A DNA stretch of 64,000 nt from CAZXCK01 sp964639225 (GTDB lineage: Bacteria; Chloroflexota; Anaerolineae; Aggregatilineales; Phototrophicaceae). Below the pieces are notes generated by a model that saw only the letters and a list, made by a program, of their open reading frames with translations, had not been told where the DNA came from and did no database searches. The DNA is taken from the NCBI GenBank assembly GCA_964639225.1, contig CAZXCK010000009.1, forward strand, positions 1 to 64,000. The letters are read 5' to 3'. Made by a program: the position numbers and the translations under genes. This document shows positions 25,614-33,040 of this stretch, piece after piece; the stretch's first letter is position 1; the number at the start of each line of letters is the position of its first letter.

Positions 25614-25810
25614 TGGAGATCATCATCCTGGCGTTTGTTGTCGTCACTGTGGGGCTGCTGGTTTTCCAGATTGCGACTAACGTCATGGAGACACTCGATC
25701 AGGAACAGGGAGAGCAGCAGCCAGCAAGCACATTGTCGGCTACCGCTACAGCCAGGCCAGTCCTGCCGTCACCGACATTCGATGTTAATCTCACACCTGA
25801 GGATGCTTAG
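25571..25810 (+). CDS. Small single-helix membrane protein in the rdh operon
   Basis: 79 residues. The ATG lies inside the end of the rdhC-like gene (43-bp overlap) behind a good TAGGTGAG site; an in-frame ATG at 25613, overlapping the rdhC stop as TGATG, is an alternative. It has a basic N-terminus (MAKGQSSRKNKER), one helix (IIILAFVVVTVGLLVFQIA, about 16-36) and a short outer tail rich in Thr, Ala, Pro and Gln. I recognise no family. Overlapping placement between rdhC and apbE suggests a membrane partner of the redox complex. The coding assignment rests on the coupling, the ribosome-binding site and the sensible topology. Confidence 0.65.
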   Translation: MAKGQSSRKNKERLMEIIILAFVVVTVGLLVFQIATNVMETLDQEQGEQQPASTLSATATARPVLPSPTFDVNLTPEDA

Positions 25811-25820
25811 GACTTATTCT

Positions 25821-26828
25821 ATGGAACCACGTTACACACTGGGACGTCGTCAATTTCTCCGGATTATCGGAGCGGGAAGTGTCGCCGGTATGGCCGCTTT
25901 TGCCCTCAATCGGCAGAGCACGCCGGCTCAGGCAGTCGTCACCGAAACCCGCGTGCTCATGGGTACACTCGTCAATCTGACCCTGGTCACCACCGATCGA
26001 AAAGCGGGCGAACAGGCAGTCAAGGCGTGCCTGGATCACATGGCCGGGCTGGAAGCGGTCATGAGTCGGCATCAGGCGGGTAGCCAGCTATCGCGGCTGA
26101 ACCGCCAGGGCTATCTGGATAATCCGGATGCGCAACTGGTGCATGTGCTGGATGAGAGCCAGCGCCTGTCTGTGCTGACGGATGGCGCGTTTGATGTCAC
26201 CGTCAAGCCACTGCTGGATCTGTATATGGACAACCAGAGCCGCGATGGCAGCCTGCCTTCACCTGACGCACTGGACTCTACGCTGGCGCGAGTTGGTTAT
26301 CAGTACCTCAACATCAGCCCGCACCGATTAAGCCTTGCCCGGCCAGGCATGGCTGTCACCCTGGATGGCATTGCCAAGGGCTACATCGTCGATGAAGGGG
26401 CGGCGGTACTCCGCCAGCACGGCTTTGACAACATTCTGGTCGAGGCTGGTGGCGACCTCGCCTCATCCGGCGAGAAGTTGACTGGTCAAAGCTGGCAGAT
26501 TGGGATTCAGCGTCCGCGTGCCAGCAGCCCACTGAATACTTTCAGCATCAGCAACCAGGCCGCCGCGACATCGGGCGACTATATGCAGACCTTCTCCGAT
26601 GACTTCGCAGCCCACCACATCATCGACCCGCGCAGCGGACGGTCATCCGGCGAACTGGCGAGCGCGACTGTCGTCGCCGCGAGCGCTATGCTGGCCGACG
26701 CCCTGGCGACGGCCTTGATGGTGATGGATGTGGAGCGCGGATTATCACTTGTCGAGTCGCTGGCGGGCTGCGAGGTCCACCTCATCACCAAGGATATGCG
26801 GATACGCCAGTCATCCGGCTGGCTCTGA
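25821..26828 (+). CDS. apbE: ApbE-type FAD:protein FMN transferase
   Basis: 335 residues from the ATG with AGGA eight bases upstream. The N-terminus has a twin-arginine signal (LGRRQFLRIIGAGSVAGMAA), so it acts outside the membrane. Family signatures are MGTLVNLTL, the acidic TDGAFDVTVKPLLDLY block, TLDGIAKGYIVD, EAGGDLASSGE and HHIIDPRSGRSS followed by ASAMLADALATALMVM. ApbE transfers FMN from FAD to a Ser/Thr of a (D/S)GATxT motif; the rdhC-like gene product in the same operon has exactly that motif, so it is the likely target. A strong terminator follows 30 bp downstream and may end the operon or attenuate read-through into the selenoprotein gene. Confidence 0.93.
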   Translation: MEPRYTLGRRQFLRIIGAGSVAGMAAFALNRQSTPAQAVVTETRVLMGTLVNLTLVTTDRKAGEQAVKACLDHMAGLEAVMSRHQAGSQLSRLNRQGYLDNPDAQLVHVLDESQRLSVLTDGAFDVTVKPLLDLYMDNQSRDGSLPSPDALDSTLARVGYQYLNISPHRLSLARPGMAVTLDGIAKGYIVDEGAAVLRQHGFDNILVEAGGDLASSGEKLTGQSWQIGIQRPRASSPLNTFSISNQAAATSGDYMQTFSDDFAAHHIIDPRSGRSSGELASATVVAASAMLADALATALMVMDVERGLSLVESLAGCEVHLITKDMRIRQSSGWL

Positions 26829-26857
26829 GTGGCACAATATAGCAGATTTGTTACCAT

Positions 26858-26890
26858 CAGGGGACAGGTTAGGTGACCTGTCCCTGTTTT
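26858..26890 (+). terminator. Terminator between apbE and the selenoprotein gene
   Basis: Inverted repeat CAGGG(G)ACAGGT / ACCTGTCCCTG with one bulged G and a 6-nt loop, followed by TTTTATAT. It ends only 20 bp before the next start codon. The downstream gene must therefore use read-through or a promoter inside or upstream of apbE's end. Confidence 0.75.
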
Positions 26891-26909
26891 ATATCCCTCA
26901 GGGGGGTAG

Positions 26910-27620
26910 ATGATGTCATCAGACTCAGACCTGCTTAAACGTTACAACTACGATTCGTTCATTCCCGAAAACTTCGAACCATGGCTGAATTTCGCTGGTA
27001 GCCCCCCGCTGGGGCAGCCCGCACCAGACTTCCCGCTGTGGCAGCTTGAAGGTCAGCAGCAGACCAGCCTCAAAACGATCTGGGCTGCCCACACCTATAC
27101 GGTGGTCGAGTTCGGCAGTTTCACCTGACCATACTGCGGGATGGCGTCGCCATCCATGAACGCCGTTGCCAGGCAGTTCTCTGAGCACGGTGTTGGCTCG
27201 ATCTTCCTGTACACACATGAGGCGCATCCCGGCGAGTACTATCCACACCTGACCTCAATGGAGCAGAAGTTCAGACATGCGGCGGCGCTGCGCGATGTTC
27301 TCGGCGTGACCCGGCCTATTCTCGTCGACGCCCTGGATGGAGCCTGCCACCGCGCTTACGGGTCTATGCCCAACATGACCTGGATTTTCAATCGGTCCGG
27401 TATTCCGATCTACAAATCAGACTGGTCGGATGCCGCCAGCGTAGAAAACGCGCTGAGTTACTTCGTGGATGTCAGCCAGCGTCGCAGGGATCGCGAGCGT
27501 CTGGCGCCTTTCCACGTGGAACGTCTGGATTATCGCAATGCTGACCGTGAGGCGTTTTATGCCGGCCTGGAACGTAGTGGGCCGAAAGCCGTGCGCGAGT
27601 TTCGCGAGGCGTTTGGCTGA
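26910..27620 (+). CDS. Selenocysteine-containing deiodinase-like protein (in-frame UGA at 27126-27128)
   Basis: Read through one UGA as selenocysteine (Sec73), this gives 236 residues. The frame is open on both sides and has one thioredoxin-fold protein's features throughout. Before the UGA are GQPAPDFPLWQLEG and YTVVEFGSFT; after it PYCG. The motif FGSFT-Sec-P matches the active site of iodothyronine deiodinases (FGSCT-Sec-P). Downstream SIFLYTHEAHPGE, the ALRDVLG region, PILVDALDGACHRAYGSMPN and GIPIYKSDW follow the deiodinase order (IEEAH, VVVDT, LYAALPE, ILYKG). A Cys three residues after Sec (Sec-P-Y-C) also makes a thioredoxin-like redox pair. There is no signal peptide. A candidate SECIS hairpin follows the UGA. 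Conventional annotation would split it into a 72-residue stub and a 159-residue fragment. The substrate is unknown; a pseudogene is possible but unlikely. Confidence 0.85.
27139..27155 (+). promoter_or_regulatory. Candidate bacterial SECIS element
   Basis: A perfect 7-bp stem (27139-27145 / 27149-27155) with a GTC loop, or 6 bp with a CGTCG loop. The loop begins 18 nt after the UGA, inside the 16-37 nt window usual for bacterial SECIS hairpins, and has a G in its first two positions. The bulged U of the E. coli fdhF element is not seen. Confidence 0.65.
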
Positions 27621-27785
27621 CTATGTAGTTGGGTGGGATGGCAATATAGCGCACACTCTGTATGCATCGCTGACCGAGAAAATACCACAGAGTTGCCGAA
27701 TATTCGCCAGATATCATAGAGATTGCTATCAAATTGTCGTACAGTGGATGTGAGATATCGTAACGCCAGTTAGTGGGGATATAAG

Positions 27786-28958
27786 GTGAATACACGAATC
27801 AGTGTGGCGCTGGACAACACGGCCAACGGCCAGCAGTGCGGGCGAGAAGTCGCGCGCTCGGCGCTGTCCAAAATGGACCCGGACCACATCTCTTTCGCGC
27901 TGCTGTTCGCCTCACATCCTCAGCCGAAGCAGGTTCTGCAGGGCGTGTCTGAAGTACTGGGGGATCGTACGCCCCTCATCGGCGCGACATCGGCGGGTGA
28001 GTACTCTCACCAGGGTTATGTCGAGGATGGTGCTGGTCTGCTGCTGGCTCAGAACGATCAACTGCTGTTTCATGCCCTGGGTCAGCCAAAGCGCTGGCTG
28101 CGCATCGGCTCGATGCTGGGACGGCTGCACGGCAACACTGAAGACGGCCTCAAAAGCCCATTCCATCACCGTACGCTGATGCTCTTCCCCGACGACTCAT
28201 CGATGCAGTTGAATCAGGTCGTTGACACCGCCATCAAAGAGACGGCCATGCTGTACGACATCATTGGTGGCCCTGGCCCAACCATTCCCGCGCCACCCAG
28301 ACCGCCGGCTCTTTTCCACAATGGACGTCTGTTCAAAGCAGGGCTGGCCGGTGCCGAGATTCTCAGCCGGCAGCCGGTTGGTTCGGCGCTGGCGAACGGC
28401 TGGGAAGTCGTCAGCGGGCCGTATCGCGTGACCAAGGCCAGCGATCAGCGAGTCATCCGGCTCGATGGCCGCCCGGCGCGCGAGGTTTACGAAGACTTCG
28501 CCCTGGAACAGGGACTTGACCTGAGCGACGGCCTGCCGCCGGATTTCGGCATGAATTATCCGATCGGTATCTGCGAAGGTTCTGACTGCCAGGTAAGCCT
28601 GGTGATGGGTTTCGACGCCAGCGGCAGTTTGCAGATGACCACAGCGCCGCGCGCCAACAGCCTGGTTCACATTCTGGCTGTTAGGCCACAGTCAATGGTA
28701 TCCGCCGCCCGTCGTGCCATCCGGCAGGCACTGGACGGGTTGGGGGATCAGCGGGCAAGCGGAGCCTTGTTCATCGACTGTATGTCAACGGCGATGCTGC
28801 TCGAAGACGCCTACCGCCAGCAGCAGCAGGCCGTCCGTGAAGAACTGGGCGATATGCCGTTTCTGGCGTTTCGCAGTCATGGCGTGCTGGCGCGTCTGCG
28901 AGGACAGATCGCCGGTCATTATGAGTGCTCGGTGGGCGCGTGTATCTTCCCTGAATAG
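27786..28958 (+). CDS. FIST-domain sensor protein
   Basis: 390 residues from a GTG start. The N-terminal half (about 1-200) fits FIST_N (ISFALLFASHPQPKQVLQGV, PLIGATSAGEYSHQGYVEDG), and the C-terminal half (about 220-385) fits FIST_C (LDGRPAREVYEDFALEQG, YPIGICEGSDCQVSLVMGFD, GALFIDCMSTAMLLEDAYRQ, MPFLAFRSHGVLARLRG, HYECSVGACIF). FIST domains occur in signal-transduction proteins and are thought to bind small ligands such as amino acids. Here the protein stands alone and is followed 11 bp later by a histidine kinase and its regulator, so it may deliver the input. It starts 165 bp after the deiodinase-like gene. Confidence 0.9.
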   Translation: MNTRISVALDNTANGQQCGREVARSALSKMDPDHISFALLFASHPQPKQVLQGVSEVLGDRTPLIGATSAGEYSHQGYVEDGAGLLLAQNDQLLFHALGQPKRWLRIGSMLGRLHGNTEDGLKSPFHHRTLMLFPDDSSMQLNQVVDTAIKETAMLYDIIGGPGPTIPAPPRPPALFHNGRLFKAGLAGAEILSRQPVGSALANGWEVVSGPYRVTKASDQRVIRLDGRPAREVYEDFALEQGLDLSDGLPPDFGMNYPIGICEGSDCQVSLVMGFDASGSLQMTTAPRANSLVHILAVRPQSMVSAARRAIRQALDGLGDQRASGALFIDCMSTAMLLEDAYRQQQQAVREELGDMPFLAFRSHGVLARLRGQIAGHYECSVGACIFPE

Positions 28959-28969
28959 GATGCTGTCGG

Positions 28970-30283
28970 ATGCCAGAGGACTACCAGAACACGCTCATCC
29001 AGATGATGACCGCGCCCACACTCGAAGCGACGGTGTCGCTGGCAGTCGAGGCGCTGCGCTTGCTGATGCAACCGGTCAGCGCCGGGCTGCTGCTGTGGGA
29101 TAGCGATCTGGCGCGTTACATTGTCGGTGAGGTGTACGTAGCGCGCCCGTCGGACGCGCCTCAGTTCCGGCGTGCTGCCGTGTCTTCGGCGCTCGCGGCG
29201 TATGAATACAATGCAGTTGATGCCCGCTGCATGGAGAGCGGCCTGTACTATGAACCACTGAACACACCCGAAGGCCGGCATGTGGGCGCTTTCGTGTATC
29301 CCGTATCGGCTCCTGTAACTGTTTCCCGTGCTGAACAGGTGCGACGCTACGCACAGTTATTGCGCGCCACGACTCGTGCCATCTGGATGATGACACGTAT
29401 CGAGCAGGCCGACCGCGAACATGCCCAGCTCATCGAAGACCGCGAGCGCCTGCAGCAACTGCTGCACGCCGTCGACCAGCAGCAGCAGACAATTGACCGC
29501 CTGCTCACGCTGGAACGGCAGTTCTCGGCGTCGCTGGAAGCGCAGGTCGAGGAGCGAACCGCCGCTTTGCATGAAGCCCAGGCGCGCATCATCCATAGCG
29601 AAAAACTGGCGGTGATCGGTAAGCTGGCCGCGTCGCTGGCGCACGAGATCAACAACCCGTTGCAAGCCATTCAGAGCGGCGTCGGGCTGATGATTGCCGA
29701 ACTGGCAAGCGGTCAGGTGGCTAATGTCCACGCCGATCTCAAAGTGATCCAGGCCGAACTGGAACGGGTGCAGTCCATCTTCAAGCAAATGCTCGACTTC
29801 AATCGTCCCGCGCCTGCGCAGCGCGAACCGCTCGACTTGAACGCCATCTGCGAGGGCGTGCGCGTACTCCTGCGCAAGCGCCTTCAGGAAACAAACATCG
29901 AACTTCACCTGGACCTGGAGCCAGACCTGCCCACCACCTGCGGCGACAGCAATCAGATTAAGCAGGTGTTGATTAACCTGATCCTCAACAGCGCCGAGGC
30001 GATGCCGTCCGCTGGTGGTCACATCAAAATCGGCACGCGCTGGGCAGACAATCAGGTGTGTATTCAGGTAATCGACACCGGCTGTGGCATCAGCCATGAG
30101 CATTTGTCGCAGTTGTTCGAACCATTCTTCACCACCAAAACACGCGGTCTGGGCCTCGGATTGGCGATTTCGCAGGAGATCGTTGAGAAGCATCGAGGAC
30201 GGATCGATGTTTGCAGCCAGCCCAGTCAGGGCACCACGTTTACCATCAGTCTACCAGCTAAGGAAAGCTGCCATGACCACTGA
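28970..30283 (+). CDS. Cytosolic histidine kinase downstream of the FIST protein
   Basis: 437 residues, with no membrane segment. Residues about 10-140 look GAF-like (ALRLLMQPVSAGLLLWDSDL ... HVGAFVYPVSAP). A coiled coil (about 145-200, rich in Glu, Gln and Arg) leads to an NtrB-like HisKA helix with the phosphoacceptor His in LAASLAHEINNPLQAIQSGV. The HATPase has the boxes INLILNSAEAMPS, DTGCGI and GLGLGLAIS. It is translationally coupled to the following regulator by an 11-bp overlap. With no sensor span of its own across the membrane, it likely reads the FIST protein or an internal metabolite. Confidence 0.9.
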   Translation: MPEDYQNTLIQMMTAPTLEATVSLAVEALRLLMQPVSAGLLLWDSDLARYIVGEVYVARPSDAPQFRRAAVSSALAAYEYNAVDARCMESGLYYEPLNTPEGRHVGAFVYPVSAPVTVSRAEQVRRYAQLLRATTRAIWMMTRIEQADREHAQLIEDRERLQQLLHAVDQQQQTIDRLLTLERQFSASLEAQVEERTAALHEAQARIIHSEKLAVIGKLAASLAHEINNPLQAIQSGVGLMIAELASGQVANVHADLKVIQAELERVQSIFKQMLDFNRPAPAQREPLDLNAICEGVRVLLRKRLQETNIELHLDLEPDLPTTCGDSNQIKQVLINLILNSAEAMPSAGGHIKIGTRWADNQVCIQVIDTGCGISHEHLSQLFEPFFTTKTRGLGLGLAISQEIVEKHRGRIDVCSQPSQGTTFTISLPAKESCHDH

Positions 30284-31061
30284 ATCCCGACTGCTTGTCG
30301 TCGACGACGAGGCCGTTATCCGTAGTTTTCTCGTCCGGGTGCTGGAGCGGGAAGGGCACACGGTAATTGCAGCCTGTAATGGCGCCGAAGCCCTGGACGT
30401 GCTCAAACAGACCAGGATCGACCTGATGCTGTCTGATATTCGTATGGACCAGATGGACGGTGTGGAACTGCTCAAAGAGGCGCGGACGCTGTACCCGGAT
30501 CTGGCGATTCTGCTGCTGACCGGTCATGCAACCGTAGACTCAGCCGTCGCCGCGCTGCGTCATGGTGCTCTGAACTATCTGCTGAAGCCAGTAAAAAATG
30601 AAGAGATTGTAGAAGCGGTCAGCACTGCGCTGGAGACGCGCCAGCATCAGCAGCGCCGAGATCAGCTCGAAAAGTTAGCGGCACAGTTTTCCAGTGTCAT
30701 CGCTGGCGATTCGGCCTCGTTTCCAGTCGAAGCGGATGCGCAGTTAAATCGTGTTGAGTGCGGCGGTATTACGCTCGATCTGACCAGCTACACCGCCCAC
30801 AAAGACGGGCAGCGCCTGAACCTTACTCCCACGGAGTTCCGACTGCTGGTTAAGCTTGCCCAATCACCGGGTATGGTGTTCGATTACGTCGAACTGGTGC
30901 GCGATGCCTGTGGTTATAGCTGTGCTCGCCACGAGGCGCAGGAAATTATCAACGCGCATATCCGCAATCTGCGCAGCAAGCTCAACGTCGAGCCGGGCAA
31001 TCCGCTGTATGTCGAATCCGTGCGCAGCGTGGGCTATCGCCTGGTCGAACCGGATGCCTGA
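30273..31061 (+). CDS. OmpR/PhoB-type response regulator
   Basis: 262 residues from the ATG inside the end of the kinase gene. The receiver (1-120) has VVDDEAVIRSFL, the phosphoacceptor Asp in LMLSDIRMDQMDG, LLLTGHATVDSAVAA (an NtrC-like alpha4 region) and the Lys in YLLKPVKN. The C-terminal winged helix (about 165-260) is of the PhoB/OmpR type: RLNLTPTEFRLLVKLAQSPG and IINAHIRNLRSKLN, ending ESVRSVGYRLVEP. Mixing an NtrC-like receiver with an OmpR-type output is mildly unusual. It is the DNA-binding output of the FIST/kinase set; likely targets are the neighbouring operons, but no operator is visible. Confidence 0.92.
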   Translation: MTTESRLLVVDDEAVIRSFLVRVLEREGHTVIAACNGAEALDVLKQTRIDLMLSDIRMDQMDGVELLKEARTLYPDLAILLLTGHATVDSAVAALRHGALNYLLKPVKNEEIVEAVSTALETRQHQQRRDQLEKLAAQFSSVIAGDSASFPVEADAQLNRVECGGITLDLTSYTAHKDGQRLNLTPTEFRLLVKLAQSPGMVFDYVELVRDACGYSCARHEAQEIINAHIRNLRSKLNVEPGNPLYVESVRSVGYRLVEPDA

Positions 31062-31182
31062 ATCTGTGGCGCAAGTCTGTTTGTGAAGGATTGGTCGCCC
31101 CATTGAGAATACGGATTCATCAACAGCCTGTTTGTGCTGGCGCTGGTGAGCGTGATGGTGGCTGCCGCCAGAATTGGGCAGG

Positions 31183-31812
31183 CTACTGCTTATGATCGGC
31201 AGGCAGTCTGGCTGTCGAAAGTAGTTGAGCAATCGAACGCATTTCCAGTTTGGCCAGGATGTTCTGCCGGTGCTTGTCAACAGTTCGCTTGCTGATTGAC
31301 AGGCGTTCGGCAATCTCTTTGCTGGTACAGCCGCTCATAATGTAGGTCAGTATCTGCTGCTCGCGCGGCGTAAGTAGATTCAGATCGATGTTGGCGCGAG
31401 GGGGCGGTGGCGAGTGTTCCTGAGAAGTCCGGATCTGACGCTTCTTCAGTCGCGTGCGTATGGCGGACAACAGATCATTATGCGAGAAAGGTTTGGTCAC
31501 ATAGTCATCCGCGCCCAGAGTCATCCCATAACGTACCTGCTGCAAGTCCGACCGCGCCGTGATGAAGATAAACGGAATGTCTACATACCGGGACGAACTG
31601 CTTAACTCCTTCAATACCTGATAGCCATCCATGCCGGGTAGCATAATATCACAGCAGATAATATCGGGTGGGTTTTCTTCAATCAGACGCAGCCCCTCAC
31701 GGCCATTCTCTGCCGCCGTAACCTCAAAACCTTCGGCTTCGAGTACAAATACGATCTCTTCTCGCAGCGAGTCATCATCTTCAATAATCACCAGGCTGAT
31801 TTTCCCGTCCAT
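31183..31812 (-). CDS. Response regulator with LuxR-type DNA-binding domain
   Basis: 209 residues. The receiver (1-122) has VIIEDDDSLREEIVFVLE, the phosphoacceptor Asp in DIICCDIMLPGMDGYQVL, FIFITARSD and the Lys in YVTKPFSHNDL. This receiver is of the OmpR-like kind shared with the neighbouring receiver-kinases rather than the usual NarL kind. A short Pro-rich linker precedes a LuxR-type helix-turn-helix (about 143-205: LLTPREQQILTYIMSGCTSK, KRTVDKHRQNILAKLEMRS). It is the last gene of a minus-strand run of three signalling genes (94 bp after the receiver-kinase) and may be their transcriptional output. Confidence 0.9.
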   Translation of the reverse strand: MDGKISLVIIEDDDSLREEIVFVLEAEGFEVTAAENGREGLRLIEENPPDIICCDIMLPGMDGYQVLKELSSSSRYVDIPFIFITARSDLQQVRYGMTLGADDYVTKPFSHNDLLSAIRTRLKKRQIRTSQEHSPPPPRANIDLNLLTPREQQILTYIMSGCTSKEIAERLSISKRTVDKHRQNILAKLEMRSIAQLLSTARLPADHKQ

Positions 31813-31906
31813 AAGAGATTGTTCTCACTTTCAGATAATCTCCAAGCCTCACTGATGAGTGAGCACCCGCCACCTCAATCGAATATCCTGCGTCTGGCGG
31901 TGATGG

Positions 31907-33040
31907 TTACGGCGCTTCTTGCCTCAAGGGAAGCTTGACAGTGACTTTGGTTCCCTTGTTGACCTCAGAATGAATGCTGAGGTCCCCCTTATGTAATCGG
32001 ACGATCTTGCTGGCAAGGAACAGGCCCAGGCCCACACCCTGCTGCTCTTTATGCTGGCGATCAACTTGCTCAAAGGGCAGGGTAGCTCGCCGAATTTCCT
32101 TCTCGTCTAAACCACAGCCATGGTCGATAATTGAGATATAAGCCAGCGAAGAATTGGACCTGAACCGGATATAAACCTGTCCATCCGCCTTGGAGAAAGC
32201 CAGCGCGTTAGAAATCACTTCAGCGAAAGCGTATATCAGTTTACTAATGTTGCCTTCGATGATGGTATTCATCAGATGCGGATTGTTGATGTCTGCATTG
32301 ATTTTCAGGTCTCGATTTCTGGGTGCCAACTGCCGGCCCAGGTTGATGGATGACTCCAGAATAGTCGCGACAGCCTGCTTATACAGATAACCAGCAGAAC
32401 CCGATTCCTCGGTGGCTTCCGTTGTAACCAACCCCGATTCCAGTTCCACCATACATAAGATCTGCTCGACAACGCGATTCAGGCGACTTGTGCCGTAACT
32501 CAGCGAGTCGATCAGTTCGCGCACTTCTTCGTCAGAAAAGTCCTGAAGGTACGCATTGAGCAAGTCATGTACCAGATTGATCGGAGCCAGGGGAGTGCGT
32601 AATTCATGGGCGATCATGCGCACAAATTGTTTCTTTGCTGCCGTCAGGCCGCTGGCCAGTTCCTGGAATTCTTCTCGTTTTCGTAACCGCGCATACACAG
32701 CAGCCAGCAGTTCGGCGTGCGTAAAGGGTTTAACCAGATAATCGTCGGCCCCAAGTTCCATGCCCTGGCGTATCATCATACGCTCGCCACGTGCTGTCAG
32801 GAAAATGAAGGGTATGGAGCGCGTCCGCTTGACTTTGTGTAACTCCTGTAGGACTTCCATACCATCCATTTGAGGCATCATAATATCGGAGAGGATGAGG
32901 TCCGGTTCGATTTCAAGGGCGGCTAGGACACCATCAGCGCCGTTGGTACAGGTCGTTACGTCAAAGCCTTCAAACCGCAGAACGTCACTGATCTCTTCCA
33001 AAATGTCATATTCGTCTTCGATCACGAGAATTCGAGTCAT
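31907..33040 (-). CDS. Receiver-histidine kinase (REC-HisKA-HATPase)
   Basis: 377 residues from the ATG behind GAGGTGG. The receiver (1-122) has VIEDEYDILEEISDVL, the Asp in DLILSDIMMPQMDG, FIFLTARGER and YLVKPFTHAELLAAVYARL. The HisKA helix has the phosphoacceptor His in VRMIAHELRTPLAPINLV. The HATPase has FAEVISNALAFS, DHGCGLDEKEI and GVGLGLFLASKIV. It is cytosolic. Its start overlaps the end of the upstream PAS/GAF kinase by 35 bp, so the kinase probably phosphorylates this receiver, which controls a second kinase. It is paralogous to the product of 39231-40349 (shared EEISD, FIFLTA and KPFTHAELL blocks). Confidence 0.92.
   Translation of the reverse strand: MTRILVIEDEYDILEEISDVLRFEGFDVTTCTNGADGVLAALEIEPDLILSDIMMPQMDGMEVLQELHKVKRTRSIPFIFLTARGERMMIRQGMELGADDYLVKPFTHAELLAAVYARLRKREEFQELASGLTAAKKQFVRMIAHELRTPLAPINLVHDLLNAYLQDFSDEEVRELIDSLSYGTSRLNRVVEQILCMVELESGLVTTEATEESGSAGYLYKQAVATILESSINLGRQLAPRNRDLKINADINNPHLMNTIIEGNISKLIYAFAEVISNALAFSKADGQVYIRFRSNSSLAYISIIDHGCGLDEKEIRRATLPFEQVDRQHKEQQGVGLGLFLASKIVRLHKGDLSIHSEVNKGTKVTVKLPLRQEAP

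Noticed and set aside
27141..27620. A separate 159-residue gene starting MASPSMNAVARQF
   Set aside because: It is in frame with the upstream stub, begins inside a conserved active-site region and has no ribosome-binding site; a selenocysteine read-through explains both halves better than a pseudogene or two genes.
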